Origin: Oscillospiraceae bacterium
GTDB taxonomy: Bacteria > Bacillota > Clostridia > Oscillospirales > Oscillospiraceae
Assembly: GCA_910575505.1 (NCBI GenBank)
Contig: CAJTFK010000020.1
Coordinates: 1-64,000 of the forward strand
DNA: 64,000 nt
Direction: 5' to 3'
Positions 43,965-54,109 of this stretch are shown here, piece after piece. Position 1 is the first letter of the stretch; every line of letters begins with the position of its first letter. The position numbers and the translations under genes were made by a program. The notes under the pieces are model-generated. The model worked only from the letters and a program-made list of their open reading frames with translations, did no database searches and was not told where the DNA came from.

Positions 43965-43993
43965 TTGACATTCGTCAATAGGTTTTGTATCAT
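43965..43993 (+). promoter_or_regulatory. Promoter of the DUF6076 gene with palindromic -35
   Basis: TTGACA (43965-43970) and TATCAT (43988-43993) have a 17-base spacer. The -35 lies in the palindrome TTGACATTCGTCAA (43965-43978), whose other strand offers TTGACG for a divergent promoter toward the excisionase operon. A regulator binding here could control both directions. Confidence 0.65.
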
Positions 43994-44044
43994 ATAGGCG
44001 AATACACTATTTTATGAGTTACATTATCGATTGGAGGCAGAGCC

Positions 44045-45061
44045 ATGGGCGTTTTGGGAAAAGACCTGTTTGACATAGACCGACCACGCACACACGTGAA
44101 AGTACAGTTCGGACAGAATGCCTACTGGGTGGAGCATGACCCAACGCCCCATCCATACGGCGAGGTCTTGACTGAGCTGCTGAACTACGATGTCGCATCG
44201 TATAAGCACACGCTTTGTGTTTTGGAACAGGCCATAGAGGAGAAGGACGACCAGACAGCACCGCAGGCATTTATGGATGCGGTAAAGGGGCTGTCTTCCC
44301 TTCCCTATTTTCGCCTGTTCCTGTCTGATCTGCGCCAGCTCAACGATGGTGGGGAAAAGGATGCTGCCTATATGCGGGAGCAGGTCAGCGCCATCTGCTT
44401 CATCCGGGAGAGGTACTCCTGGTTTTTAACGGAAGCATTCCAGCGGAGGGCCTTTGAAAAAAAGAAGGGCCAGAGGAAGGTTCCTCTGGCCCAGCAGATA
44501 TATGAAAACTGTTTGGACGCTTTTGTAAGCGGTGTGAGCTTGGGAAAGTCGCCGGATGTGGACGCGCCCCAGGTGAACATTCAGTACGCCGTGTTAGAGA
44601 TCAACGAGGAGCACCATGAGCTGGTGGAGAAGTTGTACTTCGACCGGCTGGAAGATTTCGTCTATGTGGAGTTGATGCGAGGCCTGCAGCGAGGTTTTGT
44701 CCCCAAGCGGTGCGCCAACTGCGGCAGGTGGTTTTTGCAGACGCCGGGGGCCAGCTACAACTACTGCGACCAGCCCGCGCCCAACAGCGAGGAGGGTAAG
44801 ACCTGCCGGGAGGTGGGCTCCAGCAAGAGCTTCCGGGCCAAGGTGCTCAACAATGAGATCTGGGCCATCCACCAGCGGGCATATAAAAAATACTTTGCCC
44901 GCACAAAAAAGGGCACCATGACCAAGCCGGACTTTTTGACATGGGAGATGGAGTCCGAGCGGCTCCGGGACGAGGCGCTGTCAGAGTATAACCGAGCAAA
45001 AACAGAGGACGAGAAGGCCGCTATTGCGGAACGGCTGCGTGAGGAACTGAACCGTCAGTGA
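44045..45061 (+). CDS. DUF6076 protein with zinc-finger-like cysteines
   Basis: The product is 338 residues; start supported by GGAGGCAGAGCC just upstream. A helical N-terminal half is followed by RCANCGRWFLQTPGASYNYC and, further on, KTCREVGSSKSF, a four-cysteine zinc-binding arrangement, and a charged C-terminal helix. This is the DUF6076 family, found as cargo on Clostridia elements. No function is established. It is transcribed away from the mobility genes, as cargo or defence genes often are. Confidence 0.75.
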   Translation: MGVLGKDLFDIDRPRTHVKVQFGQNAYWVEHDPTPHPYGEVLTELLNYDVASYKHTLCVLEQAIEEKDDQTAPQAFMDAVKGLSSLPYFRLFLSDLRQLNDGGEKDAAYMREQVSAICFIRERYSWFLTEAFQRRAFEKKKGQRKVPLAQQIYENCLDAFVSGVSLGKSPDVDAPQVNIQYAVLEINEEHHELVEKLYFDRLEDFVYVELMRGLQRGFVPKRCANCGRWFLQTPGASYNYCDQPAPNSEEGKTCREVGSSKSFRAKVLNNEIWAIHQRAYKKYFARTKKGTMTKPDFLTWEMESERLRDEALSEYNRAKTEDEKAAIAERLREELNRQ

Positions 45062-45117
45062 GTGCAGCCCTATCTTTGGAGACGCTGGTGCAGAATATTT
45101 AACGAGGAGGAAGCGAT

Positions 45118-45417
45118 ATGTCTATTCTTGGCGCAGTGATCGTCCCTCACCCGCCGCTGATCATTCCCACAGTAGGACGTGGGCGGGAGCAGGAAGTCCA
45201 GTCTACCATCGATGCTTACCAGACCGCCGCAAAGCAGGCGGCGGCCTGGGAACCGGAGGTGCTCATCATCACCTCGCCCCACCAAATTATGTACGCCGAC
45301 TACTTCCACATCTCCCCGGGCCAGGGCGCTGCCGGAGACATGTCCGCCTTCGGCACGGCCCAGACCAAACTGCGTTTGGAGCATAAAAGAAATCGGCGGA
45401 GGGACTGTGCTATATGA
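45118..45417 (+). pseudogene. Truncated MEMO/AmmeMemoRadiSam protein B gene
   Basis: ATG at 45118 with GAGGAGG upstream. The first ~85 residues (LGAVIVPHPPLIIPTVGRGR, EPEVLIITSPHQIMYADYF, GAAGDMSAFG) match the start of MEMO-like proteins, normally ~270 residues or longer. After TKLRLEHK the text becomes unrelated and ends in a stop. The break probably marks an insertion or deletion border. It is not expected to be functional. Confidence 0.7.
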
Positions 45418-45478
45418 ACATCATTGGCCACGTTTTCAAGAAAATGACGGCTGTTATTTTTGTGTTCCATGTAAAGTT

Positions 45479-45516
45479 GCGGAGTCCTGTCAGTCGACAG
45501 AACTCCGCGGCTTTTT
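45479..45516 (+). terminator. Plus-strand terminator
   Basis: GCGGAGTCCTGTC (45479-45491) pairs with GACAGAACTCCGC (45496-45508), one mismatch, then GGCTTTTTG. It separates the truncated gene from the convergent glnN. Confidence 0.8.
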
Positions 45517-45611
45517 GCAGTTTTTTTAGTTATTTGGAAACTGCTGTTCCCCATATCCCAAACAGCTTCCTGCTCTTCAGAGGATATTGCCGCCCGGCCC
45601 CGTTCCCCCTG

Positions 45612-47708
45612 TTATCTCACACTAAACAGCAGGTCGCCATAGTTGGGAAATGGCCAGTACTTCTTTGCGGTGACGGTCTCTGCCTCATCGCAAGCCCGGC
45701 GCAGCCGTTCCATCTGCGGCAGCACCCGGTCCCGGATGCGCTCGGACTCCGTCCTTATATCGCCGGCTCCTGCCAGTTCCTCCACCAGCCGCTCCAGCTC
45801 CGCTGTCCCGGTGTCAATCTGATCTGTGAGACCGGACAGCTTCTCTACCAACGCCATCTCATACGCACAGGCACAGCTGGGACTCAGCGCCTTTTTGCCG
45901 GCCGCTGCCCTTGCGGTGTCGGCAGCAAATGCCTGTATGGCGGGAAGGATCTCGGTACGGGCCATGTCCGCCATGGTCCTGGCCTCAATGAAAATGGTCT
46001 TACAGTAGTTGTCCAGCGTGACCTCGCAGCGGGAAACCAGTTCCGCCTTGGTATACACGCCGTGGGAGGTGAGCATATCCACGTTCTTCTGGTCCAGCAG
46101 ATGGGGAACGCAGTCCGGCGTACTGGGGTAGTTCATCAGCCCCCTCTGACCGACAGCCGTCTCGATCCAGGCGGCATCGTAGCCGTTGCCGTTGAAGATA
46201 ATCCGCTTGTGGTCACGAATGGTATCACGGATCAGGCCCTGCAGGGCGGATTCAAAGTCCCCTGTTCCCTCCAGCTGATCGGCAAAGCGCTTCAGGCTCT
46301 CGGCCATGGCGGCATTGAGCATAATGTTGGCACAGGCGATGGAGTCCGAGGAACCCACCATGCGGAATTCAAACTTATTTCCCGTAAAGGCAAAGGGCGA
46401 GGTTCGGTTGCGGTCAGTGGTATCCCGGCGGAACCGGGGCAGAACGTCCGCTCCCAGCTTCACCTTCCCCGCCTTCACGCCGGTGTAGGGTGCGTCATGC
46501 TCGATTGCGTCCAGAATGGCCGTCAGCTCCTCGCCCAGGAACATGGACACCACGGCGGGCGGAGCCTCGTTGGCTCCCAGTCTGTGGTCATTTCCGGCGG
46601 TAGCCACTGAGATGCGCAGAAGGTCCTGAAAGTCATCCACCGCCCGGATAACGGCGCACAAAAACAGAAGGAACTGGGCGTTTTCATAGGGCGTCTCTCC
46701 GGGAGAGAGGAGATTGACGCCGGCGTCAGTGGACAACGACCAGTTGTTGTGCTTGCCGGAGCCGTTCACGCCCTCAAAGGGTTTCTCGTGGAGCAGACAG
46801 ACCAGGCCGTGGCGGGCGGCTACTTTCTGCATGATCTCCATAGTCAGCTGGTTGTGGTCTGTGGAAACATTCGTGGTGGAGTAGATGAGGGCTAGTTCAT
46901 GCTGAGCCGGAGCCACCTCGTTGTGCTGGGTCTTGGCCAGGATGCCCAGCTTCCAAAGCTCCTGATTCAGATCCTCCATGTAGGCGGCCACCCGGGGCTT
47001 GATCGTGCCAAAGTAGTGATCATCCATCTCCTGTCCCTTGGGAGGCCGGGCGCCGAAAAGCGTGCGTCCGGTGAAGCGCAGGTCCCGGCGCTGCTCCCAC
47101 AGCTTGGCGTCCACCAGGAAATACTCCTGTTCCGGGCCCGCAGCGGTGCTTACCCGCTTTACCTCCGTGTTTCCAAACAGGCGCAGAATGCGCAGCGCCT
47201 GTCGGTTCAGCGCCTCCATGGAGCGCAGCAGAGGCGTCTTCTTGTCCAGCGCCTCACCATTGTAGCCGCAGAAAGCGGTGGGAATGCACAATGTCCGGTC
47301 CTTGATAAACGCGTAGGAGGTGGGGTCCCACGCGGTGTAGCCCCGTGCCTCAAAGGTGGCCCGCAGTCCGCCGGATGGGAAAGAGGAGGCATCCGGCTCT
47401 CCTCGGATCAACTCTTTGCCGGAGAACTCCATGATGACGCCGCCGTCCGGAGCGGGTGAGATAAAACTGTCGTGCTTCTCGGCGGTAACACCGGTAAGGG
47501 GCTGAAACCAGTGGGTAAAGTGGGTTGCCCCATGGGCCACCGCCCAATCCCGCATAGCGGAGGCCACCGCGTTGGCCACGCCAATATCCAGCCTCGCGTC
47601 CTCATCAATGGTCCTGCGAAGAGACTGGTACACTTCGGCGGACAGATTCGCTTTCATCACCCGATCATCAAATACCAAACTTCCGAAATACTCTGGCAGT
47701 GCTGCCAT
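45612..47708 (-). CDS. glnN: Glutamine synthetase type III
   Basis: The product is 698 residues, the size of GSIII enzymes and far longer than GSI. Characteristic blocks are [66 protein letters not shown] and [20 protein letters not shown]. It joins ammonium and glutamate to glutamine in the cytosol. It has its own promoter and terminator-like leader, so it is expressed apart from gltBD just upstream. A second, type I synthetase is encoded at 56553-57881. Confidence 0.94.
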   Translation of the reverse strand: MAALPEYFGSLVFDDRVMKANLSAEVYQSLRRTIDEDARLDIGVANAVASAMRDWAVAHGATHFTHWFQPLTGVTAEKHDSFISPAPDGGVIMEFSGKELIRGEPDASSFPSGGLRATFEARGYTAWDPTSYAFIKDRTLCIPTAFCGYNGEALDKKTPLLRSMEALNRQALRILRLFGNTEVKRVSTAAGPEQEYFLVDAKLWEQRRDLRFTGRTLFGARPPKGQEMDDHYFGTIKPRVAAYMEDLNQELWKLGILAKTQHNEVAPAQHELALIYSTTNVSTDHNQLTMEIMQKVAARHGLVCLLHEKPFEGVNGSGKHNNWSLSTDAGVNLLSPGETPYENAQFLLFLCAVIRAVDDFQDLLRISVATAGNDHRLGANEAPPAVVSMFLGEELTAILDAIEHDAPYTGVKAGKVKLGADVLPRFRRDTTDRNRTSPFAFTGNKFEFRMVGSSDSIACANIMLNAAMAESLKRFADQLEGTGDFESALQGLIRDTIRDHKRIIFNGNGYDAAWIETAVGQRGLMNYPSTPDCVPHLLDQKNVDMLTSHGVYTKAELVSRCEVTLDNYCKTIFIEARTMADMARTEILPAIQAFAADTARAAAGKKALSPSCACAYEMALVEKLSGLTDQIDTGTAELERLVEELAGAGDIRTESERIRDRVLPQMERLRRACDEAETVTAKKYWPFPNYGDLLFSVR

Positions 47709-47739
47709 GTTCGTTCACCCTTTCCGCGATCATCGCATA

Positions 47740-47829
47740 AAAAGGGCAAAGGCGCCTTCCGGGAATACTCCCTAAAGACGCCTTTGCCTTTATGGGGGCA
47801 TTATACGCCCTCGCCGGGGCCCTGTCAAT
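47740..47829 (-). promoter_or_regulatory. glnN promoter followed at once by a terminator hairpin
   Basis: On the minus strand a perfect consensus promoter, TTGACA (47824-47829) and TATAAT (47801-47806) with 17 bases between. Eleven bases later the stem GGCAAAGGCG (47780-47789) pairs with CGCCTTTGCC (47746-47755), with inner GGGA/TCCC pairs, and is followed by CTTTTT. Transcripts would end near 47740, before the glnN ribosome binding site, unless the hairpin is prevented. Closely similar modules precede amt and glnA, and a looser relative precedes gltB. Confidence 0.8.
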
Positions 47830-47934
47830 CATTTTTCAGGGGTTTCAGAAATCTTGGCCGAAACACCGGAAAATTCCGCTGCCGCGAAAAATTTTTCATG
47901 AACTTTCCACGATGGGCATTTCTCTTTCCAGAAC

Positions 47935-49329
47935 CTATACCACCCGTACAAGATTGGTGCAGCCATTGAGGTACGCATCCACCTCCGCGGCGGCACTCCG
48001 CCCCTCCGCTATGGCCCATACCACAAGAGACTGGCCCCGGCGCATATCCCCGGCGGCAAAGACCTTCTCCACGGTGGTGGCAAAGCCGCCCTCCGAAGTC
48101 CGGACCGTCTCATCCCAGGCCACGCCGAAGGCCTTGCACACTTCGCCCGCGCATCCGGCAAAGCCGGTGGCGGCGATCAGGAGCCCGCAGGGCAGAGCGT
48201 CTCCCTCCGTGGTGGTCACGGCGGTCAGTGCGCCGTTCTCCACACGGAGCTCCTTAATTTGCACGCCAAACCGCCTGGGATCCTCTCCAAACAGGGCAGC
48301 AGCCTCCTCATGGGCACAGTCCCGGGGCAGAACACCGTTTTGCAGGTAGTCTGCCTCCGGACGGCGCACCAGCTGTGCAATGGACCGGCATCCCTGCCGC
48401 AGGGCCGTGGCCACGCAGTCGGAGGCGGTGTCGCCGGTACCGATGATGATCACGTCCCGCCCCTCCGCTGTGGGAACGGCGGGCGTTTTACCAAACTGCC
48501 GCTGTTCCACAGCGGCCTTCAAAAACTCCGTGCCGTAGCAGATGCCGGAGATTCCTTCTGTCTCCAATCCAAGGGGGCGGGGCCGCTCCGCGCCGCAGCA
48601 GAGGATTACCGCATCATAGTCCCGCAGCAGCCTCTGGGCCACCTGGGGGTCCGCCGCATCCACACCGGTGACAAAGCTGACCCCCTCGTCCGTCATCAGG
48701 TTAATTCTGCGCTTTACGATGTCCTTGGGCAGCTTCATATTGGGAATGCCGTAGGTCAAAAGCCCTCCGGGCCGCTCCTCCCGCTCCACAACGGTGACAG
48801 AGTGGCCCCGGTGATTCAGCTGGTCCGCCGCCGCCAGGCCCGCCGGGCCGGAACCCACCACCGCCACCTTCTTTCCCGACCACTGAGGCGGACGGCGGCG
48901 CCGCACCGCCCCGGCGGCAAAGGCCTCCTCTATGACGCTCAGCTCGTTGTCCCGGATAGTCACGGCATCGCCGTACATTCCGCAGATGCACGCCTCCTCG
49001 CAGGGCGCAGGGCAGACCCGCCCGGTGAACTCCGGGAAATTATTGGTTTTCAGCAGGCGGCTCAGGGCATGAGAGGGGTTCCCCGCATGGATCATGTCGT
49101 TCCACTCGGGAATCAAATTATGCAGGGGACAGCCAAAGTCCCGCCCCTCCCACCGGATGCCGGATTGGCAGAATGGGACGCCGCAGTTCATACACCGCCC
49201 TCCCTGTTCCCGGCGGGCATCCGCCGTCAGGGGGATGCGGAAGGGCTCCCAGTCCCGGACCCGCTCCAACGGCGGGCGGTCCGCCGGCTCCCGCCGGTCA
49301 TATTCCAAAAATCCAGTGATCTTTCCCAT
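47935..49329 (-). CDS. gltD: Glutamate synthase small subunit
   Basis: The product is 464 residues; AAGGAGGGG precedes the ATG at 49329. The N-terminal iron-sulfur region has [12 protein letters not shown] and [12 protein letters not shown]. The FAD-binding [17 protein letters not shown] and the NADPH-binding [12 protein letters not shown] follow, with AATGFAG and a final [17 protein letters not shown]. It passes electrons from NADPH to GltB, which makes glutamate from glutamine and 2-oxoglutarate. It follows gltB by 14 bases in one operon. Confidence 0.94.
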   Translation of the reverse strand: MGKITGFLEYDRREPADRPPLERVRDWEPFRIPLTADARREQGGRCMNCGVPFCQSGIRWEGRDFGCPLHNLIPEWNDMIHAGNPSHALSRLLKTNNFPEFTGRVCPAPCEEACICGMYGDAVTIRDNELSVIEEAFAAGAVRRRRPPQWSGKKVAVVGSGPAGLAAADQLNHRGHSVTVVEREERPGGLLTYGIPNMKLPKDIVKRRINLMTDEGVSFVTGVDAADPQVAQRLLRDYDAVILCCGAERPRPLGLETEGISGICYGTEFLKAAVEQRQFGKTPAVPTAEGRDVIIIGTGDTASDCVATALRQGCRSIAQLVRRPEADYLQNGVLPRDCAHEEAAALFGEDPRRFGVQIKELRVENGALTAVTTTEGDALPCGLLIAATGFAGCAGEVCKAFGVAWDETVRTSEGGFATTVEKVFAAGDMRRGQSLVVWAIAEGRSAAAEVDAYLNGCTNLVRVV

Positions 49330-49343
49330 ATCGTCACCCCTCC

Positions 49344-52300
49344 TTATCCTCTCGCGGTGGCATAAAACGCCTCGATCTCCGCCTGCTCCCGGCTCATGCC
49401 CTTTTCCTCCTGCTGGGCAATAGCCCGAAGCATCCGGTCATAGTCTCTGGGCATGACCTTCTTGAAGCAGGGAATATAGGACTGGAACGCCGCCAGAATT
49501 TGCTTCCCTCTGGGGGAACCGGTGGCGGCTACATGCTCCTCAATCAGGGCACGAAGCTCCGCAATATCGTGGGCCTCTGTCAGTTCCGCAGCCTGAACCT
49601 GCTCCTTATTGAGGCGGAGATACAAATCATGCCGTTCGTCCAGCACGTAGGCCACGCCGCCGGACATGCCCGCCGCAAAGTTCTTCCCGGTGGGCCCCAG
49701 GATCACTGCCCGGCCTCCGGTCATGTACTCGCAGCCATGGTCGCCCACGCCCTCCACCACAGCGGAGGCACCGGAGTTGCGGACGCAGAAGCGCTCTCCG
49801 GCCATACCGTTGATGAAGGCCTTGCCGCCGGTGGCTCCATAGAGAGCCACGTTGCCCACGATGATGTTCTCCCCCGGCTTAAACCCGGTCCCCCCCGCCG
49901 GCGGATGCAGAATCAGCTTGCCGCCGGAGAGGCCCTTGCCGAATCCATCGTTGCAGTCCCCCTCCAGGTCTAGCGTCAGCCCCCTGGGAATAAATGCCCC
50001 GAAGGACTGCCCGCCGCCGCCGCGGCAGGTGATGACATAGCTGTCCTCCGGCAGGCCGTTTTCGCAGGTTCGGGTGATCTCTGAACCGAACAGGGTGCCG
50101 AAAGCCCGGTCCGTGGAGGAAATCCGGATATCCAGACGCCCGCTCCTCCTGTCCCTGAGACTTTTTCCCAGTTTTTCCATCAGCACCCGCATATCCGCCG
50201 TCCTCTCCAGCTGAAAGTCGTAGACTGCGGCGGGGTCGAAGTGGGGCACATGGTCACCACAGGGATTTTGCAGCAGTGCGTCCAGATTCAGGGCCTCCGC
50301 CCGGCGAGTTATCAGTTTTTCCCGAACCCGCAGCAAATCGCACCGGCCCACCAGCTCGTCCACGGTCCGTACGCCCAGGGAGGCCATGTACTCCCGCAGC
50401 TCCCGCGCTACAAAATACATAAAGTTCTCCACGTACTCAGGCCTGCCGGAAAACCGCTTCCGGAGCTCTGGGTCCTGGGTGGCAATACCGGCGGGACAGG
50501 TGTCCAGATTACACACCCGCATCATGCAGCAGCCCATGACCACCAGGGGCGCAGTGGCAAAACCGAATTCCTCCGCCCCCAGCATACAGGCAATTGCCAC
50601 GTCCCGGCCTGTCATCAGCTTGCCATCGGCTTCAATCACCACCTGCTGGCGGAGGTCGTTTTGTATCAGGGTCTGATGGGCCTCCGCCACCCCCAGCTCC
50701 CAGGGCAGGCCCGCCCCCTGAATGGAGCTGCGGGGGGCCGCTCCGGTACCGCCGTCGTGGCCGGAGATCAGCACCACCTGCGCCCCGGCCTTGGCAACGC
50801 CGGCGGCAATCGTGCCTACTCCCGCCTCGCTGACCAGTTTGACACTGATCCGGGCGAACCGGTTGGCGTTTTTCAAATCATATATCAGTTGGGCCAGGTC
50901 CTCGATGGAGTAGATGTCATGGTGGGGCGGCGGGGAGATCAGGGTCACGCCGGGGGTAGAACACCGGGTCCTGGCAATCCAGGGATATACCTTTTTCCCC
51001 GGCAGGTGCCCCCCCTCGCCGGGCTTGGCCCCCTGGGCCATCTTGATCTGAATCTCATCAGCGCTGACCAGATACTCACTGGTGACGCCGAAGCGGCCTG
51101 AGGCCACCTGTTTGATGGCGGAGCAGCGGTCACTGCTCAGCCGCTCCCGTGCCTCGCCGCCCTCGCCGGAGTTGGATTTTCCGCCAATGCGGTTCATCGC
51201 AATAGCCATGCACTCGTGGGCCTCCCGGGAGATGGAGCCATAGCTCATGGCCCCGGTCTTGAACCGCCGGACAATGCTCTCCACCGGTTCCACCTCTTCC
51301 AGGGGGATTCCCCCGTCCTCCGAAACACGGAAATCCAACAGGCCCCGCAGCGTGTGGGGTTTGTCGGCAAAATCCACCAGGGCACTGTACTCCTTAAAAA
51401 TCTCATAGCTCCCTTCCCGCGCCGCCTTCTGCAAAAGGAGAATGGTGCGCGGGTTGTACATATGGTCCTCTTTGTCCGGTCCGGAACGGAGCTTGTGAAT
51501 CCCTGCGGAATCCAGCGTGGAGTCAAAACCCAGACCCAGAGGGTCGAAAGCCTGACTGTGATTCCACTCTACGCCTTCTCCGATTTCCTCCAGCCCCACG
51601 CCCTCCACACGGCTGACCGTGTTGGTGAAGTACCGGTCCACAGTGGCCCTGTTGATGCCCACGCACTCAAAAATCTGGGCGGACTGGTAGGACTGGATGG
51701 TGGAGATTCCCATTTTGGAGGCGATCTTCACAATTCCGTGGAGAATGGCCTCATTGTAGTCCCTGACGGCCACGGAGGACTCCTTGTCCAGCAGTCCCCG
51801 CTCCACCAGCTCCTCCACGCACTCCTGGGCCAGATAGGGATTGATCGCCTGGGCGCCGTATCCCAGAAGCGTTGCAAAATGGTGGACGTCCCGGGGCTCC
51901 GCGCTCTCCAGAACCATGGAGACCGCTGTCCGTTTTTTGGTCCGAACCAGGTGCTGCTCCAGGGTACTCACCGCCAGGAGAGAGGGAATCGCCACGTGAT
52001 TTTCATCCACGCCCCGGTCCGAGAGAATGATAATGTTGGCACCCTTCTTATAGGCCCGGTCCACATTCACCACCAGACGGTCCAAAGCGTTGGCCAGAGG
52101 GGATCCCTTGTAGTACAGCAGGGAAACGGTCTCCACATGGAAGCCCGGGCGGTCCATATGCCGAATTTTCATCAGGTCCACCGAGGTCAAAATGGGGTTT
52201 TGGATTTGAAGAACCGTACAGTTGGACGCTTTCTCTTCCAGCAGGTTGCCGCTGGGGCCCACATAAACGGTGGTGTCGGTGACAATTTCTTCCCGGATGG

Positions 52301-53867
52301 CGTCGATGGGGGGATTCGTCACTTGGGCGAAAAGCTGCTTGAAGTAGTTGAACAGGGGTTGGCGGCGCTCGCTGAGTACTGCCAGCGGCGTGTCCACCCC
52401 CATGGCGGAGGTGGGCTCCATCCCATCCCGGGCCATGGGGAGAATGGCATCCTTCACCTCCTCATAGGTGTAGCCGAAGGCCTTATACAGCCGGTCCCGC
52501 AGCTCCTGAGGATGGGTCTCCACCCGCTTGTTGGGAATGGGGAGGTCCCGGAGGTGAATCAGATTGGCGTCCAGCCACTCGCCGTAGGGCTGGCGGCGGG
52601 CATAGCGGGATTTGAGCTCTGCGTCGTCCACCAGCCGGCCTTCCCGGAGGTCCGCCAGCAGCATCCGTCCCGGCTGAAGGCGGGACTTTTTTACAATGCA
52701 CTCCGGCGGCACATCCAGCACTCCCACCTCGGAGGAGAGAATCAGTTGTTGATCGTCTGTGAGATACCACCGGCAGGGCCGAAGTCCGTTCCGGTCCAGC
52801 ACCGCCCCCACGGTGTCGCCGTCAGAGAAGACGATGGCGGCGGGCCCGTCCCAGGGCTCCATCATGGTGGCGTAATAGTGGTAGAAATCCCGCTTCTCCC
52901 GGTCCATCCGCTTATCCTTAGCCCACGGCTCCGGGATGCAGAGCATGACGGCCCGAGGCAGCTCCATACCGTTCATCATCAGGAACTCCAGGGTGTTGTC
53001 CAGCATAGCGGAGTCTGACCCGTTCTGGTCCACAACAGGCAGAATCTTATCCATATCGTCATCCATAACGGGAGAGGAGACGGTCTCCTCCCGGGCCAGC
53101 ATCCGGTCCGCATTTCCCCGGATGGTATTGATCTCCCCGTTGTGGAGAATATACCGGTTGGGGTGCGCCCTCTCCCAGGAGGGGGAGGTATTGGTGGAGA
53201 AACGGGAGTGGACCAGGGCGATGGCGCTCTGACAGTCCGGGTCCGTCAAATCGGCATAGAACTGCCGCAGCTGCTCCACCAGAAACATTCCCTTATAGAC
53301 AATCGTCCGGCTGGAGAAAGAGGGGATATAGGTATTGACATTGGACTGTTCAAATACCCGCCGGACAACATACAGCCTCCGGTCGAACTCCAGACCCCGG
53401 GCACAGTCCTCCGGGCGCTTCACGAAGCAGTGGCAGATATGGGGCATACAGCTTCTCGCCTTCTCCCCCAGCACCTCCGGATGGACCGGCACGTCCCGCC
53501 AGCCCAGGAACTCCAGTCCCTCCTTATCCACAATGATCTCCAGCATCTTTTGGGCCTGGGCCCGCCTGACCCTGTCCTGGGGGAAGAAGAACACCCCCAC
53601 GCCATAATCCCGTTCACCCCCCAGAGCGATTCCGAGGTTACCGGTGGCTTTTACCATCAACCTGTGGGGCACCTGGAGCAGCAGGCCCACGCCGTCGCCG
53701 GTCTCTCCGGCGGCGTCCTTTCCGGCGCGGTGCTCCAGCTTTTCCACGATTTTTAAAGCGCTGTCCACCGTCCCATGGGATTTTCGTCCCCGGATGTCCA
53801 CAACCGCGCCAATGCCGCAGGCGTCGTGCTCAAACCGGGAGCTGTACAGCGGAGACACAAATGACAT
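49344..53867 (-). CDS. gltB: Glutamate synthase large subunit
   Basis: ATG at 53867 (MSFVSPLYSSRFEHDACGIG) is chosen since the mature class II amidotransferase starts at the cysteine of ACGIG. The product is 1507 residues. Seen are the amidotransferase domain with HSRFSTNTSPSWERAHPNR, the FMN site with MAQGAKPGEGGHLPGKK and ISGHDGGTGAAP, the [3Fe-4S] cysteines CCMMRVCNLDTCPAG, and the C-terminal GXGXG domain (GGGQSFGAFIPRG, FAAGMSGGVAYVLDE). It releases ammonia from glutamine and aminates 2-oxoglutarate. Transcription starts at the leader module at 53895-53978. Confidence 0.95.
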   Translation of the reverse strand: MSFVSPLYSSRFEHDACGIGAVVDIRGRKSHGTVDSALKIVEKLEHRAGKDAAGETGDGVGLLLQVPHRLMVKATGNLGIALGGERDYGVGVFFFPQDRVRRAQAQKMLEIIVDKEGLEFLGWRDVPVHPEVLGEKARSCMPHICHCFVKRPEDCARGLEFDRRLYVVRRVFEQSNVNTYIPSFSSRTIVYKGMFLVEQLRQFYADLTDPDCQSAIALVHSRFSTNTSPSWERAHPNRYILHNGEINTIRGNADRMLAREETVSSPVMDDDMDKILPVVDQNGSDSAMLDNTLEFLMMNGMELPRAVMLCIPEPWAKDKRMDREKRDFYHYYATMMEPWDGPAAIVFSDGDTVGAVLDRNGLRPCRWYLTDDQQLILSSEVGVLDVPPECIVKKSRLQPGRMLLADLREGRLVDDAELKSRYARRQPYGEWLDANLIHLRDLPIPNKRVETHPQELRDRLYKAFGYTYEEVKDAILPMARDGMEPTSAMGVDTPLAVLSERRQPLFNYFKQLFAQVTNPPIDAIREEIVTDTTVYVGPSGNLLEEKASNCTVLQIQNPILTSVDLMKIRHMDRPGFHVETVSLLYYKGSPLANALDRLVVNVDRAYKKGANIIILSDRGVDENHVAIPSLLAVSTLEQHLVRTKKRTAVSMVLESAEPRDVHHFATLLGYGAQAINPYLAQECVEELVERGLLDKESSVAVRDYNEAILHGIVKIASKMGISTIQSYQSAQIFECVGINRATVDRYFTNTVSRVEGVGLEEIGEGVEWNHSQAFDPLGLGFDSTLDSAGIHKLRSGPDKEDHMYNPRTILLLQKAAREGSYEIFKEYSALVDFADKPHTLRGLLDFRVSEDGGIPLEEVEPVESIVRRFKTGAMSYGSISREAHECMAIAMNRIGGKSNSGEGGEARERLSSDRCSAIKQVASGRFGVTSEYLVSADEIQIKMAQGAKPGEGGHLPGKKVYPWIARTRCSTPGVTLISPPPHHDIYSIEDLAQLIYDLKNANRFARISVKLVSEAGVGTIAAGVAKAGAQVVLISGHDGGTGAAPRSSIQGAGLPWELGVAEAHQTLIQNDLRQQVVIEADGKLMTGRDVAIACMLGAEEFGFATAPLVVMGCCMMRVCNLDTCPAGIATQDPELRKRFSGRPEYVENFMYFVARELREYMASLGVRTVDELVGRCDLLRVREKLITRRAEALNLDALLQNPCGDHVPHFDPAAVYDFQLERTADMRVLMEKLGKSLRDRRSGRLDIRISSTDRAFGTLFGSEITRTCENGLPEDSYVITCRGGGGQSFGAFIPRGLTLDLEGDCNDGFGKGLSGGKLILHPPAGGTGFKPGENIIVGNVALYGATGGKAFINGMAGERFCVRNSGASAVVEGVGDHGCEYMTGGRAVILGPTGKNFAAGMSGGVAYVLDERHDLYLRLNKEQVQAAELTEAHDIAELRALIEEHVAATGSPRGKQILAAFQSYIPCFKKVMPRDYDRMLRAIAQQEEKGMSREQAEIEAFYATARG

Positions 53868-53894
53868 AAAAAACACTCCGTTCGCTGGCAAAAT

Positions 53895-53978
53895 AAAAAA
53901 AGAGCAACGGGACCCCTTGGGAGGCCCCGTTGCTCTCTCATATTTTTTATTATACGTGCAAAAATACGCAGCTGTCAA
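53895..53978 (-). promoter_or_regulatory. gltB promoter followed at once by a terminator hairpin
   Basis: On the minus strand TTGACA (53973-53978) and TATAAT (53949-53954) with 18 bases between. Then GAGCAACGGG (53926-53935) pairs with CCCGTTGCTC (53902-53911), followed by TTTTTTT. The stem begins 13 bases after the -10. It shares the GAGCAA...TTGCTC outer part with the glnA module but differs inside. Confidence 0.8.
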
Positions 53979-54109
53979 CGCTTTTTCCTGAAAATATCGG
54001 GCTATTCTCCCGTTTTCAGTAACTGCGCCAAAAGATTTCTTTTTGTGTCAGCACTCTTTGTGCATTTATGCGCTGCGGACGAATGTTCTCCATTCACATA
54101 CGCACCGAT

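Larger units (their letters stand above)
38659..45417 (-). mobile_element. Small mobilizable element next to tRNA-fMet (right end uncertain)
   Basis: Directly after the tRNA-fMet 3' end lie a tyrosine integrase, a DUF6809 protein, a MobP3-type relaxase, an accessory protein, a winged-helix protein and an excisionase, all minus strand, then a plus-strand DUF6076 gene. No type IV secretion genes are present, so it would need a helper element. Integration at a tRNA 3' end is typical for such integrases. I did not find a convincing second copy of the tRNA end, so the right border, near the truncated gene at 45118, is a guess. Confidence 0.55.

Noticed and set aside
45484..45492. AGTCCTGTC shared with the 3' part of tRNA-fMet, as a possible distal attachment site
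   Set aside because: Nine bases is too short and the sequence is part of a terminator stem; it is not good evidence for the element's right border.
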